Assembly (NCBI RefSeq): GCF_030053135.1
Contig: NZ_CP125653.1
Location: 1-64,000, forward strand
Source of the DNA: Rhizobium sp. BT04
GTDB taxonomy: Bacteria > Pseudomonadota > Alphaproteobacteria > Rhizobiales > Rhizobiaceae
Length of the DNA stretch: 64,000 nt
Reading direction: 5' to 3'
Position numbers and translations under genes: made by a program. The notes beneath the pieces are model-generated. The model was not told where the DNA came from and searched no databases. It saw only the letters and a list, made by a program, of their open reading frames with translations. This document shows, piece by piece, positions 26,504 through 35,423 of the stretch. Position 1 is the first letter of the stretch, and the number at the start of each line of letters is the position of its first letter.

Positions 26504-26597
26504 ATGGGAACCCCTCAGGCGCTGCGAGCGGAAAAATCTTTTGCCGCATCACCCGCAAGGGTTATATCCCTGGCGTGATCTTGCTGGAGTGGATGCC

Positions 26598-27830
26598 ATG
26601 ACCGACACTGTTCTCGACCGCTTTCTCCGCTATGTCGTTATCGATACCCAATCCGATCCCTCTTCGTCGACGCAGCCGACCACCGGCAAGCAGAAGGATC
26701 TCGGCCGGGTTCTGGTCGAGGAACTGCTGACGATCGGGCTTGCGGATGCGCATCTCGACGAACACGGTTATGTCTATGCGACCATTCCGGCCAATAGCGA
26801 CAAGACGGTGCCGGTCATCTGTTTCTGCTCGCATATGGATACGGCGCCCGATTTCAGCGGCACTGGCGTCAAGCCGCAGATCGTTACGAATTATGCCGGC
26901 GGGGATATCAAGCTTATCGGCGATCCGAGCCGGGTGATCCGCGTCGCCGAGCATCCCGAGCTGAACAACCAGATCGGCAACGACATCGTCACGACCGATG
27001 GAACCACCTTGCTCGGTGCCGACGACAAGGCCGGACTGGCGGAAATCATGACCGCGGCCAAGATCCTCGTCGACAATCCCGAGATCCGGCACGGGACGAT
27101 CAAGCTCCTGTTCACACCCGACGAGGAAGTCGGGCGCGGCGTCAACAAGGTCGACCTGAAGAAACTCGGCGCTGACTTCGCTTATACGATGGACGGCGAG
27201 ACGGCTGGCCATATCGAGGACGAGACCTTCTCGGCCGATGGCGTCGAGATCGGTATCTCAGGCGTGGCGATCCATCCGGGCTTTGCAAAGGACCGTATGG
27301 AAAACGCCATCAAGATCGCCGGCGCCATCATCGACCGGCTGCCGAAGGAGATTGCGCCGGAAACCACCGAGGGAAAGCAGGGCTTCATCCATCCCACAGG
27401 CGTGACCGGCTCGATGGAGAAGGCGTCGCTGAGTTTCATCATCCGCGACTTCACCGACGAGGGGCTCGTGGAAAAAGAGACCATGCTCGAAGCCATCGTT
27501 GAGGAGGTGATATCGGCCTATCCCGGCTCGACCTATCATTTCCAGGTCAAGGAGCAGTATCGCAACATGAAGGTGGTGCTCGATCGTCACCCGGAGATCG
27601 TCGACAACGCCATCGAGGCGGTGCGCCGGGCCGGCATGACGCCGGTGCGCGGCAGCATCCGCGGCGGCACGGACGGCTCGCGCCTTTCCTTCATGGGCCT
27701 GCCGTGCCCGAACATCTTCGCCGGCGGCCATGCCTTCCACTCGCCGCTCGAATGGGTGAGCCGGCAGGACATGGAAAAGGCGGTCAAGACGATCGTGGAA
27801 TTGGCGAGGGTCTGGGAAGAGCGCGCTTAA
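26598..27830 (+). CDS. pepT: Peptidase T (tripeptide aminopeptidase)
   Basis: A 410-residue M20B metallopeptidase removing the N-terminal residue of tripeptides in the cytoplasm. Zinc and catalytic motifs are present: SHMDTAPD, GADDKAG, TPDEEVGRG, a His in HPGFAK, GGTDGSRLSF and HSPLEW. Several in-frame starts lie upstream; ATG 26598 has GGAG nine bases before it and gives the family length. It follows the CUT1 transporter on the same strand, yet a sugar-type transporter and a tripeptidase are not an obvious pair, so cotranscription may be incidental. Confidence 0.92.
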   Translation: MTDTVLDRFLRYVVIDTQSDPSSSTQPTTGKQKDLGRVLVEELLTIGLADAHLDEHGYVYATIPANSDKTVPVICFCSHMDTAPDFSGTGVKPQIVTNYAGGDIKLIGDPSRVIRVAEHPELNNQIGNDIVTTDGTTLLGADDKAGLAEIMTAAKILVDNPEIRHGTIKLLFTPDEEVGRGVNKVDLKKLGADFAYTMDGETAGHIEDETFSADGVEIGISGVAIHPGFAKDRMENAIKIAGAIIDRLPKEIAPETTEGKQGFIHPTGVTGSMEKASLSFIIRDFTDEGLVEKETMLEAIVEEVISAYPGSTYHFQVKEQYRNMKVVLDRHPEIVDNAIEAVRRAGMTPVRGSIRGGTDGSRLSFMGLPCPNIFAGGHAFHSPLEWVSRQDMEKAVKTIVELARVWEERA

Positions 27831-27844
27831 GGCGCGCTTTCTTC
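27820..27844 (+). terminator. Rho-independent terminator of pepT
   Basis: AGCGCGC (27820-27826) and GCGCGCT (27832-27838) pair around a five-base loop that contains the pepT stop codon, followed by TTTCTTC. It separates pepT from the convergent cell-wall hydrolase gene. Confidence 0.55.
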
Positions 27845-27863
27845 ACTCAAAATCGAAACGACG

Positions 27864-28739
27864 TTAGCCGCCGTTCGCCGGAATAGCCCCGCGCAGCATC
27901 ACGCTGTCATAGGCGGGGCGGGGCGTGGGGATCGCGATCGGCATGCCTGGCTCAGGCTCGATCGCGGTTGCCGGCGAAGTCACCGGCGCCGTGATCGGCA
28001 TCGGCATGGGATTTGCGATGGGCGCCATGCGTGCCGCAGGGGCCATATTAACCGGGGACATCGTACTCGCCGTCGCCATCGGGTCCGGCGCCGGGAGCGG
28101 AACGGGAACCGCCGAGGGTATCAGAGCCTCGAACTGCGGCGGCAGCATGCTTTCGCCGGGCACATAATTCATTGCCACTTCATAGGAGGGCAGCGGCGGC
28201 GGTGTTTGAAGCATACCGTTGGAATCGCGCTTCTCGTAGAAGGCGTTGCCGCCGGCGACCGCCACATAATGCATGTTGTCGTAGGGGAATTTCAGCCCAT
28301 CGGTGTGGAAGAACATCGCATCCTTCACCGCAGGATGGCGCGCACCCTTCAGGAGGATCGCATCGGCCGCAGTGGCTAGCTCCGGTTCGGCCTGCGGCTT
28401 GACTTCGCGTGTCATCACGCCGGGCGCAAACTGCTTCTCCTGGGCGACGACGCCGCAGATCGAGGGAGGATAAGCGCCTGAGGTGAGCCTGTTGATGACG
28501 ACGGTGCCGACAGCCAGATAGCCGTCCTCGTCCGAATGCCGCGATTCGAAATACATTGCGCGCTGCAGGCAGTCGCGATCCTTGGCCGTATAATTGAAGG
28601 CGACTTTCGCCGTTTTAACCTGCTTCGTTTTGGTCGCCGACGTTGCCGCCGGTTTCGATGTCGTTGTGCAGCCCGTGGCCGCGAGCCCTACGAACAAAAT
28701 CCCGATCAGGGATTTTCCAAAGGAAATCTCCGCCCTCAA
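27864..28739 (-). CDS. Lipoprotein cell-wall hydrolase (SleB/CwlJ, Hydrolase_2 type)
   Basis: A 291-residue protein. The first 24 residues form a lipoprotein signal with lipobox LAATGC. The Hydrolase_2 domain covers ~50-175 (DCLQRAMYFESRH with the catalytic Glu, GTVVINRL, YPPSICGVVAQEKQF). The C-terminal third is Pro/Met/Ala-rich and probably extended in the periplasm. The start codon is TTG: a perfect AGGAGG lies nine bases before it, and no other in-frame start allows the signal peptide. Likely role in peptidoglycan remodelling. Confidence 0.85.
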   Translation of the reverse strand: MRAEISFGKSLIGILFVGLAATGCTTTSKPAATSATKTKQVKTAKVAFNYTAKDRDCLQRAMYFESRHSDEDGYLAVGTVVINRLTSGAYPPSICGVVAQEKQFAPGVMTREVKPQAEPELATAADAILLKGARHPAVKDAMFFHTDGLKFPYDNMHYVAVAGGNAFYEKRDSNGMLQTPPPLPSYEVAMNYVPGESMLPPQFEALIPSAVPVPLPAPDPMATASTMSPVNMAPAARMAPIANPMPMPITAPVTSPATAIEPEPGMPIAIPTPRPAYDSVMLRGAIPANGG

Positions 28740-28964
28740 CGCCAGGTGCCTCCTATCGGGATTAGTCCAGCCCTTTATGATTAACGCGCAAATCTTTTAC
28801 TCGTCATATGACTGAAATACAAACAACCTTAGATCACAAAAAGCCTGCGGGACTCTCGCCAAATGCGATTCCGGCGACGGCCCCTGAGGCCACCTGCTGC
28901 ATAAGTCCCAAAAATTAAGGAATTATGCAGCAACTCAATGCGTTACAGCGCCGTTTGCGCTCCA

Positions 28965-30005
28965 TCAGCTGCGAAACAGCTTCCAGCGAGTCGGTTTAAA
29001 CGACACGCGGTTGCGGTCGAGCCTGTCGGCCTCGCTCGGCGGCAGCTCGATCTCGATATGCGGGCGCTCGTTGCCGATATCCAATTCGATGTGACGGGTG
29101 CCGGCCACGCGGCGGCTGGAGACCGGCTGACCGGCGATGCAGTTTTCCGCTGATTCGCAGAGCCTGACGTCATGCGGGCGGAAATAGAGCTGGGCAGCAC
29201 CATCCGCTTCGCCCTCGGCATTGAGGCCGAGCGAGCGGCCGTCGAAGCGGATGTCGCCGTCTGATATCTCGACCTGCAGGCAGTTCGACTGGCCGATGAA
29301 GCCGAAGACGAAGGGAGAATTCGGATTGTCGTAGACCTCATCCGGCGTGCCGACCTGTTCGATCGCACCCTGGCTCATGACGACGACGCGGTCGGCAAGC
29401 TCCAGCGCCTCGTCCTGGTCGTGGGTGACAAAGACGGTGGTGTGACCGGTGCGGTCGTGGATCTCGCGCAGCCACTTGCGCAGATCCTTGCGCACCTGGG
29501 CATCGAGCGCGCCGAAGGGTTCGTCGAGCAGCAGCACGTTCGGCTCGACGGCCATGGCGCGGGCGAGCGCCACGCGCTGGCGCTGGCCGCCGGAAAGCTG
29601 CGCCGGATAGCGTTTCTCAAGGCCGGAAAGCTGCACGAGTTCGAGCAATTCCAGCGCCCGCCGGCGGATGTCGGCCTTGGGCGGCCGCCGCGCGCTGTTT
29701 CTGACCTTCAGCCCGAAGGAGACGTTGTCGAGCACCGTCATGTAGCGGAAGAGCGCATAATGCTGGAAGACGAAGCCGATATTGCGCTGTTGCACTGATT
29801 TCTTCGAGGCATCCTCGTCGCCGAAGAAGATCAGTCCCTCCGTCGGGCTTTCCAGGCCGGCGATCAGCCGTAGCAATGTCGTCTTGCCGGAGCCCGAAGG
29901 GCCGAGCAGTGCGATCAGCTCACCGGAGCGGATGTCGAGCGAGACATCGTGCAACGCCGGAAAACGATCGAATTCCTTGCGAATGTTTTGAACGCGTACT
30001 TCCAT
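28965..30005 (-). CDS. cysA: Sulfate/thiosulfate ABC transporter ATP-binding protein
   Basis: A 346-residue ATPase powering sulfate uptake. Walker A GPSGSGKT, signature LSGGQRQRVALARA, Walker B VLLLDEPFGALD and the switch HDQDEALELAD are intact. The C-terminal ~110 residues make the regulatory domain (PHDVRL). Last gene of sbp-cysT-cysW-cysA, starting 10 bases after cysW. Confidence 0.93.
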   Translation of the reverse strand: MEVRVQNIRKEFDRFPALHDVSLDIRSGELIALLGPSGSGKTTLLRLIAGLESPTEGLIFFGDEDASKKSVQQRNIGFVFQHYALFRYMTVLDNVSFGLKVRNSARRPPKADIRRRALELLELVQLSGLEKRYPAQLSGGQRQRVALARAMAVEPNVLLLDEPFGALDAQVRKDLRKWLREIHDRTGHTTVFVTHDQDEALELADRVVVMSQGAIEQVGTPDEVYDNPNSPFVFGFIGQSNCLQVEISDGDIRFDGRSLGLNAEGEADGAAQLYFRPHDVRLCESAENCIAGQPVSSRRVAGTRHIELDIGNERPHIEIELPPSEADRLDRNRVSFKPTRWKLFRS

Positions 30006-30015
30006 TCCAATTCCT

Positions 30016-30888
30016 TCAGTGCCGCCGGCTGGCGGCGATTTCTGCGCTATAGCGCATTTCCAGCAGCGTCTTCAAAACAAGAGTCACGAGCGCGAGCAAG
30101 GCCAAAAGCGTGGCAACGGCAAAAGCGCCGGTGAAATTATACTCGTTATAGAGAATCTCCACCTGCAACGGCATGGTATTCGTCTGGCCGCGGATGTGAC
30201 CCGACACCACCGAGACGGCGCCGAATTCGCCCATGGCGCGGGCGTTGCAGAGCAGCACGCCGTAGAGCAGGCCCCATTTGATATTCGGCAGCGTCACGTA
30301 CCAGAAGGTCTGCCAGCCGCTGGCGCCGAGCGACAGGGCTGCCTCTTCGTCGGCCGTTCCCTGTTCCTGCATCAGCGGGATCAGCTCGCGGGCGACGAAG
30401 GGGAAGGTGACGAACATCGTCGCCAGGATCAATCCCGGCACCGCAAACAGGATCTTGATGTCGTGCGCGCTGAACCACTGGCCGAGCCAGGTGCTGGAGC
30501 CGAACAGCAGAACGAAGACCAGACCCGATATCACGGGCGAGACCGAGAAGGGCAGGTCGATCAGCGTCGTCAGGAAGGCCTTGCCCTTGAACTCGAACTT
30601 GGCGATCGCCCAGGCGGCGGCAACCCCGAAGATGAGGTTCAGCGGCACGCTGACGCCGGCAACGATCAGCGTCAGGCGGATCGCCGAGAAGGTCTCGGTG
30701 TCGGCGAGCGCCTGGAAGAAGGGGCTAGGCCCTTTGCGGAAGGCCTCGACGAAGACGGCTGCAAGCGGCAGCAGCAGGATCAGCAGCAGGAAGACCAGCG
30801 AAAGGGCGATCAGGCTGAAGCGCGCGATCCTGTTTTCGGTGGTCACCGAACGCAGCTTCGCGGGTTGAACGGTCGCATCAAGCGCCAT
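30016..30888 (-). CDS. cysW: Sulfate ABC transporter permease CysW
   Basis: A 290-residue inner-membrane permease, six helices. The EAA loop reads [20 protein letters not shown], and the [15 protein letters not shown] and [20 protein letters not shown] segments are CysW landmarks. It overlaps cysT by 11 bases, showing tight coupling, and forms the channel with CysT. Confidence 0.93.
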   Translation of the reverse strand: MALDATVQPAKLRSVTTENRIARFSLIALSLVFLLLILLLPLAAVFVEAFRKGPSPFFQALADTETFSAIRLTLIVAGVSVPLNLIFGVAAAWAIAKFEFKGKAFLTTLIDLPFSVSPVISGLVFVLLFGSSTWLGQWFSAHDIKILFAVPGLILATMFVTFPFVARELIPLMQEQGTADEEAALSLGASGWQTFWYVTLPNIKWGLLYGVLLCNARAMGEFGAVSVVSGHIRGQTNTMPLQVEILYNEYNFTGAFAVATLLALLALVTLVLKTLLEMRYSAEIAASRRH

Positions 30889-31735
30889 AGCCGTACCTCC
30901 GCCTGCTCCAGCTCTGGATGAGATTGATGACGAGCAGCATGGCGAATGAGATCACCAGCATGATCGCCGCAATGCCGGTCGCTGCCGCGTAATTATACTC
31001 TTCGAGTTTGATGATGATCAGCAGCGGCGCGATCTCCGATTTGAACGGCAGGTTGCCGGCGATGAAGATGACCGAGCCGTATTCGCCGACGCCGCGGGCA
31101 AAGGCGAGCGCAAAGCCGGTGAGCACGGCGGGCGCCAGCCCCGGCAGCAGCACGCGGAAAATCGTCTGGAAGCGATTGGCGCCGAGCGTTGCTGCGGCCT
31201 CCTCCACTTCCTTGTCGATTTCCTCCATGACCGGCTGCACGGTGCGGACCACGAAGGGCAGGCCGACGAAGATCAGCGCCACGACGATGCCGGCTGGCGT
31301 AAAGGCGATCTTGATGCCGAGCGGCGTCAGGAGTTGGCCGACCCAACCGTTCGGCGCGTAGAGCGCCGCCAATGCGATACCGGCGACGGCGGTCGGCAGC
31401 GCGAAAGGCAGGTCGACCATGGCGTCGATGACGCGCTTGCCGGGGAAACGGTAGCGCACCAGCACCCAGGCCAGGATGATGCCGAAGACGGCGTTGACGA
31501 TTGCGGCGATGAAGGCGCTGCCGAAGCTGATGCGCAGCGCATTCAATATGCGCTGATCGAACGCGATCGACCAGAATTTCTCCCAGCCGAGGGCGCTCGA
31601 GCGGACGGCAAGGCCCGAGAGCGGGATGAGGATCAGAAGGGTGAGCCAGGTCAAGGTAAGGCCGAGCGCCATTCCGAAACCCGGAATGACACTCGGCCTT
31701 TTGAACCGCCACCGCGTGGGGCTATGTGCTTTCAT
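30878..31735 (-). CDS. cysT: Sulfate ABC transporter permease CysT
   Basis: A 285-residue permease, six helices, with the EAA-type loop [20 protein letters not shown] and [18 protein letters not shown], typical of CysT (CysU). It starts eight bases after the stop of the binding-protein gene and overlaps cysW. Confidence 0.93.
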   Translation of the reverse strand: MKAHSPTRWRFKRPSVIPGFGMALGLTLTWLTLLILIPLSGLAVRSSALGWEKFWSIAFDQRILNALRISFGSAFIAAIVNAVFGIILAWVLVRYRFPGKRVIDAMVDLPFALPTAVAGIALAALYAPNGWVGQLLTPLGIKIAFTPAGIVVALIFVGLPFVVRTVQPVMEEIDKEVEEAAATLGANRFQTIFRVLLPGLAPAVLTGFALAFARGVGEYGSVIFIAGNLPFKSEIAPLLIIIKLEEYNYAAATGIAAIMLVISFAMLLVINLIQSWSRRRYGYGA

Positions 31736-31743
31736 GAAGTCTA

Positions 31744-32769
31744 TTATTGGGCCGGCTTGTAGATTTGGTCAAATACCCCGCCATCGCCGAAGAATTTCGG
31801 CTGTGCTTCTTTCCAGCCGCCGAAGTCGTCGATGGTTGCCAGCGTCAGCTTCGGGAAGCGGGCGACGTCGGCCGGATCGGCGGCTTCCGGCTTGATCGGC
31901 CGGTAGAAGTGCTTGGCGGCGATCTTCTGGCCTTCGTCGGAATAGAGGTAGTTGAGATAGGCTTCGGCGACCTTGCGTGTGCCCTTCTTGTCGACATTGC
32001 CGTCGACGACGGCGACCGGCGGGTCGGCGCGGATGGAGAAGGCCGGCGTCACGATCTCGAACTGGTCGGGACCGAGCTCTTCAAGCGAAAGATAGGCTTC
32101 GTTTTCCCAGGCGAGCAGCACGTCGCCGAGGCCGCGCTGGACGAAGGTGGTGGTCGCGCCGCGGGCGCCGGTGTCGAGAACCGGAACGTGCTGCAGCAGT
32201 TTCGTTACATAGTCCTGCGCCTTGGCGTCGTCGCCGCCATTCGCCTGCTTGGCCCATGCCCAGGCGGCCAGGAAGTTCCAGCGGGCGCCGCCCGAGGTCT
32301 TCGGGTTCGGGGTGATGACCTGCACGCCGTCCTTGATCAGGTCGCCCCAATCCTTGATGCCCTTCGGGTTGCCCTTGCGGACGAGGAAGACGATCGTCGA
32401 CGTATAGGGCGTCGAATTGTTGGGCAACTTGGTCTTCCAGTCGGCCGGGATCTTGCCGGTCTTCTTGGCGATGGCGTCGATATCGCCTTCGAGGGCCAGC
32501 GTGACCACGTCTGCGTCGAGGCCGTCGATGACGGAGCGAGCCTGGGCGCCGGAGCCACCATGCGATGCCTGGATCGTTACGGTTTCACCGGTGTCCTTCT
32601 GCCACTTGGCGGCAAAAGCGACGTTGAAATCCTTATACAATTCGCGGGTTGGATCGTAGGAAACGTTAAGAAGCGTCTGATCCGCGAATGCAGGAGCGAT
32701 GCTCCCGATTGCGAAGCTGCCTGCCATGACCGCGGCTGCGATGAGCCGGGTGAGCCGTTGTGTCTGCAT
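31744..32769 (-). CDS. sbp: Periplasmic sulfate-binding protein
   Basis: A 341-residue periplasmic protein with a signal peptide ending SIAPAFA. Conserved features are [20 protein letters not shown] at the mature N terminus, [15 protein letters not shown] (sulfate-binding helix dipole) and [18 protein letters not shown]. First gene of the sulfate operon; GGAGGG lies about seven bases before the ATG. CysP and Sbp paralogues cannot be told apart with certainty. Confidence 0.93.
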   Translation of the reverse strand: MQTQRLTRLIAAAVMAGSFAIGSIAPAFADQTLLNVSYDPTRELYKDFNVAFAAKWQKDTGETVTIQASHGGSGAQARSVIDGLDADVVTLALEGDIDAIAKKTGKIPADWKTKLPNNSTPYTSTIVFLVRKGNPKGIKDWGDLIKDGVQVITPNPKTSGGARWNFLAAWAWAKQANGGDDAKAQDYVTKLLQHVPVLDTGARGATTTFVQRGLGDVLLAWENEAYLSLEELGPDQFEIVTPAFSIRADPPVAVVDGNVDKKGTRKVAEAYLNYLYSDEGQKIAAKHFYRPIKPEAADPADVARFPKLTLATIDDFGGWKEAQPKFFGDGGVFDQIYKPAQ

Positions 32770-33132
32770 TGGGGAACCCTCCGTGTGTGTGTCTAAACAC
32801 TATCAAGTCAGTCGTATAATGAAACAAAGGTTCTTCCGGTTCCGGCACTGCCGTTAGAATGTCATTCCATTTAAGGGGTGATTTTGAAATAGACGTGCCG
32901 AAGTTGGCCGCGGCCAATTGGCCGCGGCCTGTCGTCCCCGCCGCAGCGCCGTGTTTTTTTCGCCACAGTTCCTCCACGAAAGGGCCATGCTCGGTCGATT
33001 TCTGCCAGGTTTTTGCCGCGATGACACTTGCGGATTCCTATATGGCCTCCGTGCGGTCGTATTCACCGGCCGCTACGCGGGGGCATCCCTTGAAATGCGC
33101 CTCGCATTCCAAACCTGTTAGGGCCATTCAAA
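32770..33132. other. Divergent intergenic region between sbp and ropA
   Basis: 363 bases that must hold the promoters of the sulfate operon and the porin. It contains a perfect 24-bp palindrome at 32906-32929: two copies of GGCCGCGGCC flanking AATT. No convincing gene, CysB-type site or clear -35/-10 pair was recognised. Confidence 0.55.
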
Positions 33133-34149
33133 ATGAATATCAGAACGATCCTTTTTGCCTCCGTTGCCGCCCTTGCCGCGGCCTCCGGAGCCCACGCAGC
33201 CGACGCCATCGTGGCGGCGGAACCCGAGCCCGTGGAATATGTTCGCGTTTGCGACGCCTACGGCACCGGCTATTTTTATATTCCGGGAACGGAAACATGC
33301 CTTTCGATCGGCGGCTACATCCGTACCGAAGTGCGCTTCGGTGATCAGATATCCGGCGATTCCGACGTCAACTTCTGGACTCGCGGTCAGGTCACCTTCC
33401 AGGCCAAGAACGACACCGAGTACGGTACGCTCACCGGCGTCATCACGCTGCGTTACAATGCCGACAATGCCTCCGATCAGGACGCTCTGCTTGACGAAGG
33501 CTATATCGACATTGCCGGCTTCCGCGTCGGTAAACTGTACAGCTGGTGGGATGACGACATGAGCGGCGAGACCGATACGCTCGCCAGCAACGAGACGACC
33601 CACAACTCGATTCGTTATCAGTACGAGGCCGGCGCTTTCACGGCTGGTATTTCGGTCGACGAGCTGGAAGAAGACTACGCCACCAAGCCAGGCGAAGGCC
33701 CGAACAACTTTGGTGTCGCAGGCCAGGTCTCCTACAAGGCCGGCGCCATCAGCGCCTACCTGCTTGCCGGCTATGATACAGACACCAGCGAAGTCGCTGT
33801 CCGCGGTATCGTCTATGCCGATATCGGCCCGGGCACGCTCGGCATTGCCGGCGTATGGGCAAGCGGCGCCAACTACTACTACGAAGAATCCGAATGGACG
33901 ATCGCAGCAGAGTATGCCTTGAAGATCAACGACAAGTGGAAGATCACTCCCGGCTTCCAGTACTTCGAAAACATCGCTCTCGAGGCTGACGGCAACGGCT
34001 TCACCGGCGGCAGTGCCTACACGACCGGTGTCACAATCGACTACCAGATCGTCGAAGACCTGCGTACGAAGCTCAGCGTGCAATATCACGATGAGGACGA
34101 AGGCGACGACGAAGTCTTCGGCTTCCTGCGCTTCCAGCGCGATTTCTAA
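33133..34149 (+). CDS. ropA: RopA-family outer-membrane porin
   Basis: A 338-residue Rhizobiales porin (Porin_2 family). The signal peptide ends SGAHA/AD. The mature N terminus contains YVRVCDAYGTGYFYIPGTET followed by CLSIGGYIRTEVRFG, a Cys pair typical of the family, and the chain ends in LRFQRDF with a C-terminal Phe for Bam recognition. Acidic, aromatic-rich beta strands fill the rest. Rhizobia carry several paralogues, so the exact symbol is uncertain. A strong terminator follows. Confidence 0.88.
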   Translation: MNIRTILFASVAALAAASGAHAADAIVAAEPEPVEYVRVCDAYGTGYFYIPGTETCLSIGGYIRTEVRFGDQISGDSDVNFWTRGQVTFQAKNDTEYGTLTGVITLRYNADNASDQDALLDEGYIDIAGFRVGKLYSWWDDDMSGETDTLASNETTHNSIRYQYEAGAFTAGISVDELEEDYATKPGEGPNNFGVAGQVSYKAGAISAYLLAGYDTDTSEVAVRGIVYADIGPGTLGIAGVWASGANYYYEESEWTIAAEYALKINDKWKITPGFQYFENIALEADGNGFTGGSAYTTGVTIDYQIVEDLRTKLSVQYHDEDEGDDEVFGFLRFQRDF

Positions 34150-34172
34150 GATCGTCTGATTGCAGGCGAGTG

Positions 34173-34203
34173 AGGCGCGACCTTCGGGCCGCGCCTTTTT
34201 TAA
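34173..34203 (+). terminator. Rho-independent terminator of the porin gene
   Basis: AGGCGCG (34173-34179) pairs with CGCGCCT (34190-34196) around an inner CC-TTCG-GG hairpin, followed by a T-run. It lies 24 bases after the porin stop. Confidence 0.8.
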
Positions 34204-34218
34204 TTTAGAACAATGCCG

Positions 34219-34674
34219 TCACACCCGTGAATCGGCGATGAAGTCGGAATAGAATTCGTCGACCGTTCTTGCCTTGCGCATGGCGGCAAGCGCGCCGTCC
34301 GATTGCAGTCGCCTGGCGATGGCGGCAAGCACGTTCAGATATTCGCCGCGATTGTTTTCCCCGAAGAGCAGCACGACGGCGATGTCGGTCGGGATATCGT
34401 CGATCGCCTCGAAATCCAACGGTTGGGCGAAGCGGACGAGAAGGCCGCGCGGGCTGGTCATGCCGTCGATCGCCGCATGCGGGATGGCAATGCCGTTGCC
34501 GATGCCGGTGGAACCGAGCTTCTCGCGCGTTTCGAGCGCCTTCAGGATGGTCTGGCCATCGACGGAGAAAGCCTTGGCGGCCTTGTCGGCTATGGTCTGC
34601 AGCGCGCGCCATTTTGTCGGCGCCGACACGCCGATGAAGGTGTGTTCCGGCCGGATGATGTTGGGAAGGTTCAT
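34219..34674 (-). CDS. PTS IIA-Ntr (PtsN-like) regulatory protein at the end of the kdp operon
   Basis: A 151-residue single-domain EIIA of the fructose/nitrogen type. The phosphorylatable His66 lies in GIAIPHAAIDG, and GSTGIGNG before it and LLFGENNRGEYLNVLAAIARRL after it are family features. There is no transporter domain, so it is regulatory. It starts 57 bases after kdpE on the same strand. In E. coli dephosphorylated PtsN binds KdpD and stimulates kdp expression, so a dedicated copy here suggests local control of potassium uptake by the PTS-Ntr phosphorelay. ATG 34674 begins the family N terminus; a longer open frame reads through from kdpE out of frame and is not real. Confidence 0.87.
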   Translation of the reverse strand: MNLPNIIRPEHTFIGVSAPTKWRALQTIADKAAKAFSVDGQTILKALETREKLGSTGIGNGIAIPHAAIDGMTSPRGLLVRFAQPLDFEAIDDIPTDIAVVLLFGENNRGEYLNVLAAIARRLQSDGALAAMRKARTVDEFYSDFIADSRV

Positions 34675-34730
34675 GTCATTCTCGACGCTGTTGGGCTCGA
34701 TACTGGACGGGCAGCGGAAGGGACGGACGG

Positions 34731-35423
34731 TCAGTCCGGTTCCCTGAGCCGGTAGCCGACGCCGGTCTCGGTGGTGATATAGTGCGGCTGGTCGGGAATC
34801 TGCTCGACCTTTTGCCGCAGCTGCCTGATGTAGACGCGCAGATATTGCACATCGGCTGCCGGCCCCCATACCTGCTTCAAAAGAAACTGATGTGTCAGCA
34901 CCTTGCCGGCGTGCTGGGCAAGCACGCGCAGGATGTCGTATTCCTTCGGCGACAATTTTATCTCCTGGCCGTCGACCTTGACGATGCGCTTGACGAGATC
35001 GATCGACAGGCCGTCGGTTTGGAAGATCGCCTTTTCGCCTTGCTGCTGCAGGCGATGGCGCAGCGCCACGCGGATGCGGGCGCCGAGTTCGTTGACGCCG
35101 AAGGGTTTGGTGACGTAGTCGTCGGCGCCGCTTTCCAGCGCCTTGACGATGCCGGCCTCGTCGGTGCGGCTGGAGAGGATGATGACGGGCATGGAAAGTC
35201 CTTCGTCGCGCCACTCCTGCAAGAGGTCATGGCCTGATTTGTCGGGCAGGCCGAGGTCGAGCACGATGAGATCGGGTATATCGTCGGCGACCGAGTGACG
35301 GGCGGCGCTCGCGTTCGGCGCCTCCTGCACCTCGTAGCCCTGCGCGGTCAGGCCGACGCGGAGCAGCTTGCGGATCGGCGGTTCGTCGTCGACGACGAGG
35401 ATTTTGACGGCTGAACCGGTCAT
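34731..35423 (-). CDS. kdpE: KDP operon response regulator KdpE
   Basis: A 230-residue OmpR-class response regulator. The receiver domain has the acidic pair DD (12-13), phosphorylation site Asp56 in VLDLGLPD, a conserved Ser/Thr and Lys101 in VTKPF. The C-terminal winged helix has LSPKEYDILRVLAQHAG and VYIRQLRQKVE. It overlaps kdpD by four bases. Its likely target, a TTTATA-N5-TTTATA box, precedes the operon at 43400. Confidence 0.95.
   Translation of the reverse strand: MTGSAVKILVVDDEPPIRKLLRVGLTAQGYEVQEAPNASAARHSVADDIPDLIVLDLGLPDKSGHDLLQEWRDEGLSMPVIILSSRTDEAGIVKALESGADDYVTKPFGVNELGARIRVALRHRLQQQGEKAIFQTDGLSIDLVKRIVKVDGQEIKLSPKEYDILRVLAQHAGKVLTHQFLLKQVWGPAADVQYLRVYIRQLRQKVEQIPDQPHYITTETGVGYRLREPD

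Noticed and set aside
34219..35214. A 331-residue frame suggesting a KdpE-IIA fusion
   Set aside because: Its first half is kdpE read in the wrong frame; only the last 151 residues, from ATG 34674, look like a protein.
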